Source: DATFXM01 sp035315885
GTDB lineage: Bacteria; Acidobacteriota; Blastocatellia; UBA7656
Length of the DNA: 52,912 nucleotides
Direction: 5' to 3'
NCBI GenBank assembly: GCA_035315885.1
Contig: DATFXM010000159.1
Coordinates: forward strand, 1 to 52,912
The notes beneath the pieces are model-generated. The model was not told where the DNA came from. It saw only the letters and a list, made by a program, of their open reading frames with translations, and made no database searches. A program made the translations under genes and the position numbers. This document shows positions 25,316 to 34,386 of this stretch, in pieces (position 1 is the stretch's first letter; each line of letters begins with the position of its first letter).

Positions 25316-27857
25316 TAGTGGTACTTCCTATCGGGTCGCCAGGTGGAGAAGGAAGAGGCGCGGTCTGTTTTCGCACCGCGTCAGGCCGCGTCAAGAAACG
25401 CTCGATATCGTCAATCGTAGCGCTGGTGTGCGCCGCCGCCGGCCCCCGGTTAATCACCCACGACCGTAACGTGCCCTCCAATGAACGCAACACATTGCTC
25501 GCAACACCTCGTACGCGCGACGAAGCCTCGGGATTCGAAGCAAGGTCCATCAACCTCGTCACCACCAGCGTCTGCTCTTCCATAAGAATCGCCGCGTGGT
25601 ACTGATTGGCGGGCATCTGCTGCACCCAGGTCCGTGCTATCAGCGCGTCGCATACTTCCGCAAAGTCCGGGTTCCCTTCTCCTCGCGAATGAAATTCAAT
25701 CAGACGAGCAGCCCGGTGCGGCTCCAACAACGCCGAAATAGCCAGATCCGCGGCTATCGAAGCGGATGCGAGCGGGTCGAATACGGGATCCGTTCGCTTC
25801 GAAAATAATTCCGTGGTTCCGCCTCCTTCTTCAAACGCCTGCGGTGGAATCAAAGCGAGAATGCGCTCGGGAATCGCAAGCTCTTCCGGACGAATCGTCT
25901 CCAGAACAGCCATCAGAGCCTCTCGCTGCCGCTGGGCCGGAACGATCTCATTCACCCGCGGCGGGCTCGCTCCATTTGTAGTCTTTACCGCATACGTGTA
26001 GTACACGCCTCCAAGAGATTTCACTGCGGCCTGAAGCTGATATCTATGGTGAAGGTATAACGGCAATAGCTTTGCCTCGAGAGTCGATAAGGGAGTGCCC
26101 GCTGGAATGCCTTTGAGTGAAAAACTGGCGAGCCCGATTCTCCGAACATCCATTTCATGCTTGAGCATCGCAATCGGATCCTCGCCATTGTCCCAGAGAT
26201 TTGCCAAAGGGTGCGCCGCGCCCGTGGGCCTCGCGTCCGCGTCCGAAATGAACAGCATGCCGGCCGAGACGCCGTCCGACACAATTCTTTCCACTTCCGC
26301 TGCTTCGTCCGCGCCGGGCGGAAACTCAGAATACGCAAACTTGATTGCGAACTTGTCGTAAGCGCCGATACCTTTCGCATACGCGTTGGAAAGATCCAGT
26401 TTGCCGTTCTTTATTTCGACGTTAGGTGCCGGGTAGTCCATAACCGACGCGCGCCCGTAGGTGCTCGCCGCGAAATTGTGCGCCAGCCCGAGCGTGTGAC
26501 CGGTTTCGTGCGCCGACAGTTGTCTAATGCGTGCGAGTGACATCTGCGCGGAATCCGTAGACCGATCGGATGCGTCCAGCAGGTAGTCGACTTCAGGCAA
26601 CGCGCCAAAGTCGCAGCCACCGTCATCGGCGCCAGCCGCAGAGTAAGGCGGAATTAGTCCGGTCCCGAGCAGAAAATCCTGACGAATTCGCAGTGACCCA
26701 AGTGTGACATTGCCCTTCAGTATTTCTCCCGTTCGAGGATCTACTACGCTGGCTCCATATGACCAGCCCCGCGTCGACCGGTGCACCCAGTTGATCATGT
26801 TGTAGCGCAGGTCCATCGGATCGGCGTCTTCAGGCAAGACCTTTACCTGAAACGCATTCTTGAAACCCGCCGCTTCAAAAGCTTGATTCCACCACGAGGC
26901 TCCTTCGATCAACGCGCCTCTGATTGGTTCGGGTGTTCCAGGGTCGACGTAGTAGACGATGGGCTTCACCGGCTCGGACACTGCGGCCTTTGGATCTTTC
27001 TTCTGGAGACGGTGTCTGGATATCCACCGCTTCTCGACCGGCTCCGTGATAGGCGAAGCGTAGTCATAAAACATTATTCCGAAGCTGCCCACCCGCGGGT
27101 CCACTTTTCGCGGCCGGTAAGCCCCCGAACCGGAAATGTCCGGCAGCTCGACCAGCGAGTGATGCTCGCGAACCGTGATCGACTGCGCGGTAGGCGTGGT
27201 ATTCCTTACGAGCGGTCCCGTCTCGCCATCGGTAACGAAGGTCAGGACGGCTTCGACTTCGGTGTTCTTCGGAAAACCACGAGTGCGAGCCAGGTAAACT
27301 GCGCTTCGAGAATCATCGACTCGGTACTGCCCCTGTCGAGCCAGCCGCAGTCTCTCAGCGACTCCGTGCGCATCTCGCATGAAGAATGCGGTGGCGTCCA
27401 CGAGGACCTTGTCTCCGTCTGATGCTTCAACCTTGAATCCCCAGAGCACCGACGTCGCGAAGGATTCGTTGACCGCGCGTCGTTCTGCCTCGAGTTGTGA
27501 GATTGCACGATAGCGATAGTTCGGCTCTATCATCAGGACCTTGGGCCCAACCCTGTCGAAGAAGACTACGTGCGTGCCTCCAAGTTGTCCCCGGTCGAGC
27601 CCGATCGGATTCGAGCCAACACCGGTCGGCAGCGAGACCTGGTATAGAAACTCGACGTGCCACCGCGAGATTTCGAGAAACATCTTTCCGTTCGCCGAGT
27701 CCCAGTAAAGCGGCATATAGCCATCGATCTTCTCGAGGCCGGCTACTTTCGCCGCGATGCCTTTGTCCTGTTGTTTGTCCTGTGCGACACCGCGCGCTTC
27801 GACCGTCAAGGCGGCAAAGAGCCAGAAAGCAACTGTGGATATCAGGAGTCGTCGCAT
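25308..27857 (-). CDS. Exported zinc-dependent metalloprotease (DUF5117/DUF5118 type)
   Basis: The 849-residue product is a secreted or periplasmic gluzincin/metzincin-like peptidase. It has a signal peptide (MRRLLISTVAFWLFAALTVEA), a long N-terminal DUF5117-like region (about 40-290), and then HETGHTLGLAHN at 450-461, the extended HExxHxxGxxH zinc site. The Met-turn SVMDYPAP follows at about 471-478. The C-terminal DUF5118-like helical part runs to the end. This family is common in Acidobacteriota and Bacteroidota; physiological substrates are unknown. GAGGACA before ATG 27857 fixes the start. The last two residues and stop lie in repeat DNA. Confidence 0.9.
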   Translation of the reverse strand: MRRLLISTVAFWLFAALTVEARGVAQDKQQDKGIAAKVAGLEKIDGYMPLYWDSANGKMFLEISRWHVEFLYQVSLPTGVGSNPIGLDRGQLGGTHVVFFDRVGPKVLMIEPNYRYRAISQLEAERRAVNESFATSVLWGFKVEASDGDKVLVDATAFFMRDAHGVAERLRLARQGQYRVDDSRSAVYLARTRGFPKNTEVEAVLTFVTDGETGPLVRNTTPTAQSITVREHHSLVELPDISGSGAYRPRKVDPRVGSFGIMFYDYASPITEPVEKRWISRHRLQKKDPKAAVSEPVKPIVYYVDPGTPEPIRGALIEGASWWNQAFEAAGFKNAFQVKVLPEDADPMDLRYNMINWVHRSTRGWSYGASVVDPRTGEILKGNVTLGSLRIRQDFLLGTGLIPPYSAAGADDGGCDFGALPEVDYLLDASDRSTDSAQMSLARIRQLSAHETGHTLGLAHNFAASTYGRASVMDYPAPNVEIKNGKLDLSNAYAKGIGAYDKFAIKFAYSEFPPGADEAAEVERIVSDGVSAGMLFISDADARPTGAAHPLANLWDNGEDPIAMLKHEMDVRRIGLASFSLKGIPAGTPLSTLEAKLLPLYLHHRYQLQAAVKSLGGVYYTYAVKTTNGASPPRVNEIVPAQRQREALMAVLETIRPEELAIPERILALIPPQAFEEGGGTTELFSKRTDPVFDPLASASIAADLAISALLEPHRAARLIEFHSRGEGNPDFAEVCDALIARTWVQQMPANQYHAAILMEEQTLVVTRLMDLASNPEASSRVRGVASNVLRSLEGTLRSWVINRGPAAAHTSATIDDIERFLTRPDAVRKQTAPLPSPPGDPIGSTTKF

Positions 27858-28030
27858 AAATGTCCTCGCTTGGTTTCGAAATGGGGTCAATAGGCTAACG
27901 ACTTTACTTGAAAGTCGCAAAGCGGTCTTGGCCACTCGTAACGCGACTGATGTAGAATTCCAGCGGCCTTTTTAGTAGGCGAGCATAAGGAGACGTTAAA
28001 GACCAAATACCAGAACCGGAGGAAACGTAA

Positions 28031-28540
28031 ATGAGTATCGAAGCTCTGATCAACGGCTGGAAGGACGTCCGCAACGGTTTCTTGGAAGAAGTTGAACTCG
28101 TACCCGCGGACAAATTTGACTTCAAGCCCGCGGACGAGTGCAGGAGTTTGGCCGAGTTACTCCAACATATCGTTCAGACCCAAAGAGTGCTGGTTGGTGA
28201 GTTGTGCCGTCCCGACACCAACCTGGGGAAAGGATTTCCCGCCCTGATCGCGGAACACGCATCGGGCGTAGATTCCATCAACGACAAAGAGGGCCTGATC
28301 AAGTCGCTTGCGGAGAGCATGGACGACGCCGCTTTGAAGATTCAGGGTTTCGGCGCCGAGGCTCTGAACGAACCGACTACGAGGTTCGATGGCAAGCAGT
28401 CGCCGAAAGTCGAGTTTCTGAACTTCATAATGGCGCACGAGATGTATCATCGTGGCCAGTTCACCGTCTATCAACGATTGCTCGGCATCGAGCCGGCGCT
28501 CACAACCCGGTTTAAGAAGTTATTCGCGACACAGAGCTAG
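28031..28540 (+). CDS. DinB family metal-dependent hydrolase-like protein
   Basis: The 169-residue four-helix-bundle protein has the DinB metal site: His46 in LLQHIV, and His136 and His140 in MAHEMYHRGQ. DinB/YfiT proteins include thiol transferases (bacillithiol or mycothiol dependent) and many uncharacterised members. GGAGG before ATG 28031 fixes the start. It is followed after 205 bases by a second DinB-type gene fused to a nitroreductase, so both may act in stress or thiol chemistry (inference). Confidence 0.9.
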   Translation: MSIEALINGWKDVRNGFLEEVELVPADKFDFKPADECRSLAELLQHIVQTQRVLVGELCRPDTNLGKGFPALIAEHASGVDSINDKEGLIKSLAESMDDAALKIQGFGAEALNEPTTRFDGKQSPKVEFLNFIMAHEMYHRGQFTVYQRLLGIEPALTTRFKKLFATQS

Positions 28541-28745
28541 ACCTCGCGGTCGCGATGAGTTGCTGACGGCTGAAAACTGAGCCGTGAGAATCGGGGCGGT
28601 TTCTTAGCGGCTGGCGTGCGCGATCAAGCCGTTAAGCAGCCGCCCTGACTTCTGTCGCGCGGCGTGCTCGCGTGGTGTATCGAGCTTCCCTGTCGCGACG
28701 GCTAACCCACCGTTTTAACTCCGACCTACGAAATAAGGAGCGAAG

Positions 28746-29849
28746 ATGTCGACTCAAAGCGCGGATCGTGGATCCATCGAACGGACGCTGACCGCAATGA
28801 GATTGCTTTTGGAGCTCGAGCCCTTCCGGCTTGCCGCATTCACCGAAACCCTAGCTGGTCACAAGCCCGAGCCGGCCGCGTGGTCCAGGAAACAGGAGCT
28901 CGGCCACCTGATCGACTCCGCTGCAAACAATCATCAGAGAATCGTTCGGGCCCAGATTGAATCGGGTCTCGCGCTCCCCGGTTACGACGGGGACCGTTGG
29001 GTTGAGATCCACCGTTATCAAGAACGCAACTGGGTAGATCTGATCGACATGTGGCGCGAGCTCAATCACCAGTTGCTTCGCGCGGCTGAATCTGTCGCCG
29101 AGCCAGCGTGGTCAAACACGTTGACGATAGGCGACTCCCAAGAGATGACCCTCGGTTATGTCTTTGTAGACTACCTGAGACACATGGCCGATCACCTTCG
29201 TCACATCGGGGCATCGATCGATGACCTTGTCGACGGAACTAATAGTGCGGGTCCTTATCCTGACAAGCCGGCGCCCGTGGTAGCTCCGATAGACGGGTTG
29301 ATTTCCCACCGGTGGAGCCCGCGAGCGTTCGAGGAAGGGAGACAGGTCGAACGGGAGAAGATCATCTCGATGCTCGAAGCGGCGCGCTGGGCGCCTTCGT
29401 GTTTCAACGATCAGCCGCGTTACTTCGTGGTGTTCGACGGAACGGACCCGGCTGCGTTGACGGCTGCGCGCGGATGCATAAGTCCCGGAAACGAATGGGC
29501 TTTGAAGGCACCTGTGCTGATCCTGTCGGTGGCTCGCGAGTATTTCGAGAAAAACGGAAAACCGAATCGCTGGGGACAGCACGACACTGGTCTCGCCACG
29601 GAGAATCTGTTTTTGCAGGCGGTGAAGCTCGGGCTTGCGGCGCATGCGATGGGAGGATTCGATGCCGAGCAGGCAAAGACGGCGTTTTCAATTCCCGACG
29701 GGCATACGCCGATGGCAATGATCGCCGTCGGTTATCCCTATCGAGGAAATCTGGAAGAGCTGGACGATAAGACGCGAAAGATGGAGCTCTCCGAGCGGCA
29801 GAGAAAACGTCTGGAGGACATGGCGTTCGATGGCCGGTTCAAGAGCTGA
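28746..29849 (+). CDS. DinB-like / nitroreductase fusion protein
   Basis: Residues 1-165 form a DinB-type bundle with His54, His63 and the His146/150/153 cluster (YLRHMADHLRHI) as possible metal ligands. A linker rich in Pro and Asp (164-183) leads to a nitroreductase domain (184-350): LISHRWSPRAF with the FMN-binding Arg pair, EAARWAPSCFNDQP, and GLAAHAMGGFD for the second FMN-binding part. The frame is continuous and AAGGAG precedes ATG 28746. Nitroreductases of this kind reduce nitro groups or quinones with NAD(P)H. A fusion with DinB is unusual in my knowledge. A shared small-molecule detoxification step is inference. Confidence 0.85.
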   Translation: MSTQSADRGSIERTLTAMRLLLELEPFRLAAFTETLAGHKPEPAAWSRKQELGHLIDSAANNHQRIVRAQIESGLALPGYDGDRWVEIHRYQERNWVDLIDMWRELNHQLLRAAESVAEPAWSNTLTIGDSQEMTLGYVFVDYLRHMADHLRHIGASIDDLVDGTNSAGPYPDKPAPVVAPIDGLISHRWSPRAFEEGRQVEREKIISMLEAARWAPSCFNDQPRYFVVFDGTDPAALTAARGCISPGNEWALKAPVLILSVAREYFEKNGKPNRWGQHDTGLATENLFLQAVKLGLAAHAMGGFDAEQAKTAFSIPDGHTPMAMIAVGYPYRGNLEELDDKTRKMELSERQRKRLEDMAFDGRFKS

Positions 29850-29854
29850 CTCCG

Positions 29855-29934
29855 GAGTGCGGAGTGCTGAGTGCTAACCCGAAAGGGTTTACACTCAGCA
29901 CTCAGCACTCAGCACTCAGCACTCAGCACTCCTC
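29855..29934. repeat. Facing heptamer arrays with a small hairpin box
   Basis: GTGCTGA units, then AACCCGAAAGGGTTT, then about six CTCAGCA units. The two arms are inverted around a decayed form of the palindrome box. The array ends at the stop codon of the amidohydrolase. Confidence 0.8.
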
Positions 29935-31270
29935 ATTGCCTCTCACTGACGGGACCCACAGGCGGCGATTTGAAAACTTCTCCAGCCTTCATAACAAACT
30001 TGACTCGCGTCAATGCCTTTACATCATCCAGTGGATTTCCTTCCACCGCGATGATATCGGCGAGCTTGTTAGCTTCGATTGAACCAATCTGTTTTTCAAG
30101 CCTCAACAACTCCGAGGCTCTCGTAGTCGCCGAACGAATTGCCTCAAGAGGTTTCATCCCGTAGTCGCACATCAACACGAACTCGCGAGCAGAGGTCCCG
30201 TGTTCGAACGCGCCTACATCGGTCCCAAAGACAATCTTCACTCCCATCTTCATTGCCTTTTGAAAAACCTCTTTGTGATGAGCCACGATGCGATGGCGCA
30301 TTTCCGTGGCGTCTTCCTGAGTCTCCGGCAGATAAACGGTCAGCGTAGGGCACCAGAACGTGCCGTGGTCCACCAGCATCTTCATCGTCTCGTCGTCCAT
30401 CAGCATTCCGTGTTCGATCGAACGAACGCCTCCAAGGATCGCGTTTTTCGCTCCTTGGCCGCCGTATGCGTGCGCAGCGACGTCCCGATGCCACCGCGCA
30501 GCTTCCTGAACGACCGCTTTGACGTCTTCGACCGACACCTGGCTGAGTGGTTCGAGGGTGACCGGATCCACGTGGCGAAGGGTTCCCGTAGCATAAATCT
30601 TTATCCAGTCGGCGCCGTACTTAACCTCTCGGCGAACTTCGGCGATCATCGCGTCGCGAGAATCGGTGAGGGTCGCTGGTTCCGGAATCTGGATGTCGGG
30701 ATTCAGTCCCGCGTTATTCATGTGGCCGCCAGTTATCGTCAGCGCGTAGGTTGAGACGAGCAAACGCGGCCCAACTATGATTCCTCGGTTAATGCCGTCG
30801 CGAATTGCGACGTCGGCAAAGCCCGCGCCTTCGCTATCGAGATCACGCATCGTCGTGAAACCGGCTTCCAGATCCTTTTTTGCGGCGGCCACCGCCTGGA
30901 CGGTGCGGAACGCCTGTGACTTGGTGATCACCGGCGGAGCGCCGCGTTCGTCTTCGGGTTGCAGCATGATGTGAGTGTGACAATCAATCAGTCCGGGCAT
31001 CACGGTGTACGCCGACAGATCTATCACCTTCGCCCCGTCGGGAACTCGGAGGCCGACTCCTACCTGTTCGATGCGTTCGCCGCGGACCAGAATGACTGCA
31101 TTCCGAGTCAGAGAGCCGTCTACAGGGTTAAGCAGCGCGCCGCATTTTATTGCAGTGACGGTCTGTCTTCCCTGCTGCGCGGCCGATTGCCCGGACAGGA
31201 CCTGCAAAGGGAGAAGCGTCATCGCGAGCGACGCGATCATCACCAGCCGAACGATTTGCGACTTTTTCAT
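29933..31270 (-). CDS. Exported metal-dependent amidohydrolase (imidazolonepropionase/prolidase-like)
   Basis: The 445-residue product has a signal peptide (1-about 31, ending LSGQSAA). The TIM-barrel metal site comprises His98 and His100 (DCHTH), Lys224 (WIKIYATG), His267 (AAHAYG), His287 (SIEHGM) and Asp351 (GTDVGAFEHG). Related enzymes act as Xaa-Pro dipeptidases or on N-acyl or cyclic amides; the substrate is not clear. ATG 31270 is chosen because it starts the signal peptide; the longer frame to 31360 is repeat sequence. It stands among secreted peptidases, which suggests peptide use. Confidence 0.88.
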   Translation of the reverse strand: MKKSQIVRLVMIASLAMTLLPLQVLSGQSAAQQGRQTVTAIKCGALLNPVDGSLTRNAVILVRGERIEQVGVGLRVPDGAKVIDLSAYTVMPGLIDCHTHIMLQPEDERGAPPVITKSQAFRTVQAVAAAKKDLEAGFTTMRDLDSEGAGFADVAIRDGINRGIIVGPRLLVSTYALTITGGHMNNAGLNPDIQIPEPATLTDSRDAMIAEVRREVKYGADWIKIYATGTLRHVDPVTLEPLSQVSVEDVKAVVQEAARWHRDVAAHAYGGQGAKNAILGGVRSIEHGMLMDDETMKMLVDHGTFWCPTLTVYLPETQEDATEMRHRIVAHHKEVFQKAMKMGVKIVFGTDVGAFEHGTSAREFVLMCDYGMKPLEAIRSATTRASELLRLEKQIGSIEANKLADIIAVEGNPLDDVKALTRVKFVMKAGEVFKSPPVGPVSERQ

Positions 31271-31290
31271 AGCAGCCTCACGGGGAAATG

Positions 31291-31408
31291 GTGAGTTCTG
31301 AGTGCTGAGTCCTGAGTGAGTACTGAGTCCTGTGTGCGGAGTCCTGTGTGCTGATCGCAAACGCTTCGGGGTTGTACTCAGCGCTCAGGACTCAGCACTC
31401 AGCACTCC
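31291..31408. repeat. Heptamer arrays between two minus-strand genes
   Basis: GTGCTGA/GTCCTGA units, then a half box GCTTCGGGGTTG, then CTCAGCA/CTCAGGA units. The right part supplies the stop TGA (31385-31387) of the next gene. Confidence 0.8.
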
Positions 31409-31822
31409 TATCACTTCCAGGGGAATATCAATGCCGAATGCCGCGCGGGTGTAGCCCTCCACCGGCGTTGGTTCGGGCAACATCGGATCAAACGCCTGAC
31501 CGTCGCAACAGCAGACATAGTGTCTGGTCCAGGTCACTTTGCCTCGATACCTGAGCGGAGAAAGCGGCCCGTAGAACAAATCCTCGCCACGTTTCTCTAC
31601 CCGCGAAAGTGTGTAGACAACCGGCGCCTTGCCTTCGCTTCGAAGAAGCCCGGCGACCTCCAGAGCGATCCTCAAGCAGTTTCCGCTATAGGACTCCGCC
31701 ATCGCAGCCCGTTTCTCCGCCATATAGTCGGCCAGACGCGACATGACGGTGAATAGTGAATCGTTATCGTCGAATTGTAAATAGCGTCCAGTGCCGACAG
31801 TGAAACTAGATAGGCTTGTCAC
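31385..31822 (-). CDS. Hypothetical protein with Cys-His-Asp triad (papain/transglutaminase-like fold possible)
   Basis: The 145-residue product has Cys49 (SYSGNCLRIALE), His101 (WTRHYVCC) and Asp112 (AFDPML). The order and spacing resemble a small transglutaminase or NlpC-like hydrolase; a catalytic role is only suggested. There is no signal peptide. GTG 31822 lies at the edge of a repeat array and has no ribosome-binding site; Met at 31744 is an alternative. Its last residues VLSAES and its stop come from the heptamer array. It is divergent from the M28 peptidase gene. Confidence 0.6.
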   Translation of the reverse strand: MTSLSSFTVGTGRYLQFDDNDSLFTVMSRLADYMAEKRAAMAESYSGNCLRIALEVAGLLRSEGKAPVVYTLSRVEKRGEDLFYGPLSPLRYRGKVTWTRHYVCCCDGQAFDPMLPEPTPVEGYTRAAFGIDIPLEVIGVLSAES

Positions 31823-31853
31823 TCAGAACTCAGGACTCAGGACTCGGAACTCA
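31820..31853. repeat. (CTCAGAA/CTCAGGA)n array
   Basis: Four to five heptamers lie between the divergent genes at 31822 and 31936 and touch the GTG start of the former. Confidence 0.75.
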
Positions 31854-31935
31854 GCCATCCCTCGGACCCGGGCACGATGGATTGAATGCCACCGCTCGCG
31901 CTGTATATACTTCCCCTCCTTATTCAGGAGGCCCA

Positions 31936-34293
31936 ATGACATCCTTGCCCAAGACACCCATCGGGGTTGCCGCCCTGTGCGCTCTGATCGCCACGGCCGG
32001 CTTTCGAGTTAACGCTTTTTCAGACAACAAGGCGACCACGTCGGCCCGCTCCCAGTCACGGACCGACACTAAAGTCTCAACCCCTCGTTCGGACAAAACC
32101 GATACAAGGCAGAATTCGACCCAGCGCGGGCAGTCGCCGTCTGAACGAAAGTTCGCGTCCTCGCCACGCGGGCGGCTTCAAACCGACGGCAAGCTTGCCG
32201 CAAATTTTCGCGGCTATTCTCAAACCGCGGCAAAAACTCAGTTGGAATGGGAGTCCAAGTTCAGGACCCTTCCAAGTTCTGACCACCTCCGCGAGTACAT
32301 GAGCCGTCTCGCGGCAGAGCCGCACCACCTTGGATCGGCGGCCGACAAACAGAACGCTGAATACATTCGAGACAAGTTCAAGGCCTGGGGCCTCGACGTT
32401 GCTATCGAAGAGTTCGAGGTCCTCTTTCCCACCCCGAAGGAGCGCTTGCTCGAGATGATCGAGCCAACCAGGTTCAACGCTGTTCTCAAGGAGCCGGTTG
32501 TTGCAGAGGACCCGGACTCGGGAGATGAGAATCAGCTTCCAACTTACAATGCGTATTCGTGCGACGGCGATGTGACCGGTCAGCTTGTCTACGTCAACTA
32601 CGGACTGCCTGCAGACTACGAAGAACTGAAAAAACTGGGCGTTGATATCAAGGGCAAGATCGTGATTGCCCGCTACGGCAGTAGCTGGCGCGGCATCAAG
32701 CCAAAAGTGGCAGCCGAACACGGGGCGATCGGCTGCATCATATATTCTGACCCGCGAGACGACGGGTACTTCCAGGGAGATGTTTATCCCGGCGGTCCTT
32801 ACCGACCGGAACAGGGAGTTCAGCGCGGTTCGGTGATGGATTCGCCAATTCACCCCGGCGATCCGTTGACCCCGGGTTGGGGCGCGGTCAAAGGCGCGCG
32901 CCGGATTCCTCGCGAGGAAGCCGAGGTCATAACACGAATACCGGTCCTTCCGATCTCATACGGAGACGCGCTCCCGCTGCTCAGAGCGTTGACCGGACCG
33001 GTTGCGCCCGAGAGCTGGAGGGGTGCACTGCCGATCACCTATCACGTTGGGCCGGGACTTTCGAGAGTACATCTGAAGGTGTCGTTCGACTGGTCGTTGA
33101 AGACTCTTTACGACGTGATCGGCCGGATCGGAGGAAGCGATTATCCAGACGAATGGATCATCTACGGCAATCACCACGATGCGTGGGTCAACGGCGCGGA
33201 CGATCCCACGAGCGGGATGGTCACCGTCATGGAAGCAGCGCACGCGTTTGGCGAGTTGCGCAAGCAGGGGTGGAAGCCCAGGCGGACGATTATAGTTTGT
33301 GCCTGGGATGGAGAAGAGCAAGGCCTGCTCGGCTCCACCGAATGGGCCGAGACTCATGCAGACGAGCTCAAGCAAAAAGCGGTGCTGTACTTGAACTCTG
33401 ACAGTAACGGGAAGGGGTGGCTCAGCGCGGCAGGATCGCATTCGCTGGAACGTCTGGTGAATGAAGTGGCGCATGATATCGCTCAACCAGGCGGTGGAAA
33501 GTCGGTGTTGGAAGCGGCTCGAGAGCGGCGCGTCAAACAGGCGCGCACCGACGAGGATCGCAAGCTTGCCGAAACGCGCGGTGACCTCGCAATCGGTGCG
33601 CTCGGATCGGGCTCAGACTACACTCCGTTCCTGCAGCACCTTGGGATTGCCTCGCTGAACGTGAGTTTTGGGGGCAACGACGGCGGCGGGGTCTATCATT
33701 CAATTTACGATTCAATCTATTGGTACACGCATTTTTCGGATGGGGCTAAATTCGAGCACGGGCGTGCGTTGTCTCAATTGAATGGGACGATCGTGCTTCG
33801 CGTAGCGGACGCCGACGTTTTGCCTTTTGAGTTCGGCAATCTGGCAGAGACGGTCGGACGGTACGTGGACGATCTTGAGAAGCTGGCTAAGAAGAGCGCT
33901 ACGGACGCGCCAAGAGCTGACTTGGGCGCGTTGCAATTAGCGGTTCGATCTCTTGGAGAAAGCGCCAGGCGTTACGAAGCGGCTCTGAACCGGTCCGTCG
34001 CAAGGGGCTTTGCCGGCGTCAAGGACATCAAAGCGCTGAACAAGCTCATCTACCAGACTGAGAGGAAGCTGACTAATGAGAAAGGGCTTCCGCGTCGGCC
34101 CTGGTTTGTGCATGAACTGTATGCTCCGGGGTTCTACACCGGCTATGGTGTGAAGACCGTTCCGGGAGTCCGCGAATCGCTGGAGCAGAAGCAATGGAGT
34201 GATGTTGAGCCGCAGGTGAAAACAGTTGCGGCGTCTTTGCAGGCGTTGGCGTCGCAGGTCGATGCCGCCACACGGATGCTGGAAGGAAAGTAG
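31936..34293 (+). CDS. M28 family metallopeptidase, glutamate-carboxypeptidase-II-like
   Basis: The 785-residue exported peptidase starts at ATG 31936 with AGGAGG at ideal distance. It has a signal peptide (1-about 28), a disordered Ser/Thr/Arg/Gln-rich linker (about 30-100), then the M28B layout. A PA domain is inserted at about 190-370. The zinc ligands follow: His413 and Asp415 in GNHHDAW, Asp423 in ADDPTSG, catalytic Glu460/Glu461 in DGEEQGLLGS, Asp489 in NSDSNG, and the last His in YHSIYDS. The C-terminal helical dimerisation domain follows (about 650-785). It should remove C-terminal acidic or other residues from peptides outside the cytoplasm. The long linker is unusual. Confidence 0.92.
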   Translation: MTSLPKTPIGVAALCALIATAGFRVNAFSDNKATTSARSQSRTDTKVSTPRSDKTDTRQNSTQRGQSPSERKFASSPRGRLQTDGKLAANFRGYSQTAAKTQLEWESKFRTLPSSDHLREYMSRLAAEPHHLGSAADKQNAEYIRDKFKAWGLDVAIEEFEVLFPTPKERLLEMIEPTRFNAVLKEPVVAEDPDSGDENQLPTYNAYSCDGDVTGQLVYVNYGLPADYEELKKLGVDIKGKIVIARYGSSWRGIKPKVAAEHGAIGCIIYSDPRDDGYFQGDVYPGGPYRPEQGVQRGSVMDSPIHPGDPLTPGWGAVKGARRIPREEAEVITRIPVLPISYGDALPLLRALTGPVAPESWRGALPITYHVGPGLSRVHLKVSFDWSLKTLYDVIGRIGGSDYPDEWIIYGNHHDAWVNGADDPTSGMVTVMEAAHAFGELRKQGWKPRRTIIVCAWDGEEQGLLGSTEWAETHADELKQKAVLYLNSDSNGKGWLSAAGSHSLERLVNEVAHDIAQPGGGKSVLEAARERRVKQARTDEDRKLAETRGDLAIGALGSGSDYTPFLQHLGIASLNVSFGGNDGGGVYHSIYDSIYWYTHFSDGAKFEHGRALSQLNGTIVLRVADADVLPFEFGNLAETVGRYVDDLEKLAKKSATDAPRADLGALQLAVRSLGESARRYEAALNRSVARGFAGVKDIKALNKLIYQTERKLTNEKGLPRRPWFVHELYAPGFYTGYGVKTVPGVRESLEQKQWSDVEPQVKTVAASLQALASQVDAATRMLEGK

Positions 34294-34372
34294 TGCTGAG
34301 TGCTGAGTGCTGAGGCCCAACCCCGAAAAGGGTCGCAGAACGCCGCACTCAGAACTCAGGACTCAGAACTCC
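34291..34372. repeat. Facing heptamer arrays around a decayed palindrome box
   Basis: GTGCTGA units begin at the last base of the M28 gene (TAG TGCTGAG), followed by CAACCCCGAAAAGGGTCGCAG and then CTCAGAA/CTCAGGA units up to the leader of the next gene. Confidence 0.8.
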
Positions 34373-34386
34373 CGAAAGGTGTAACC

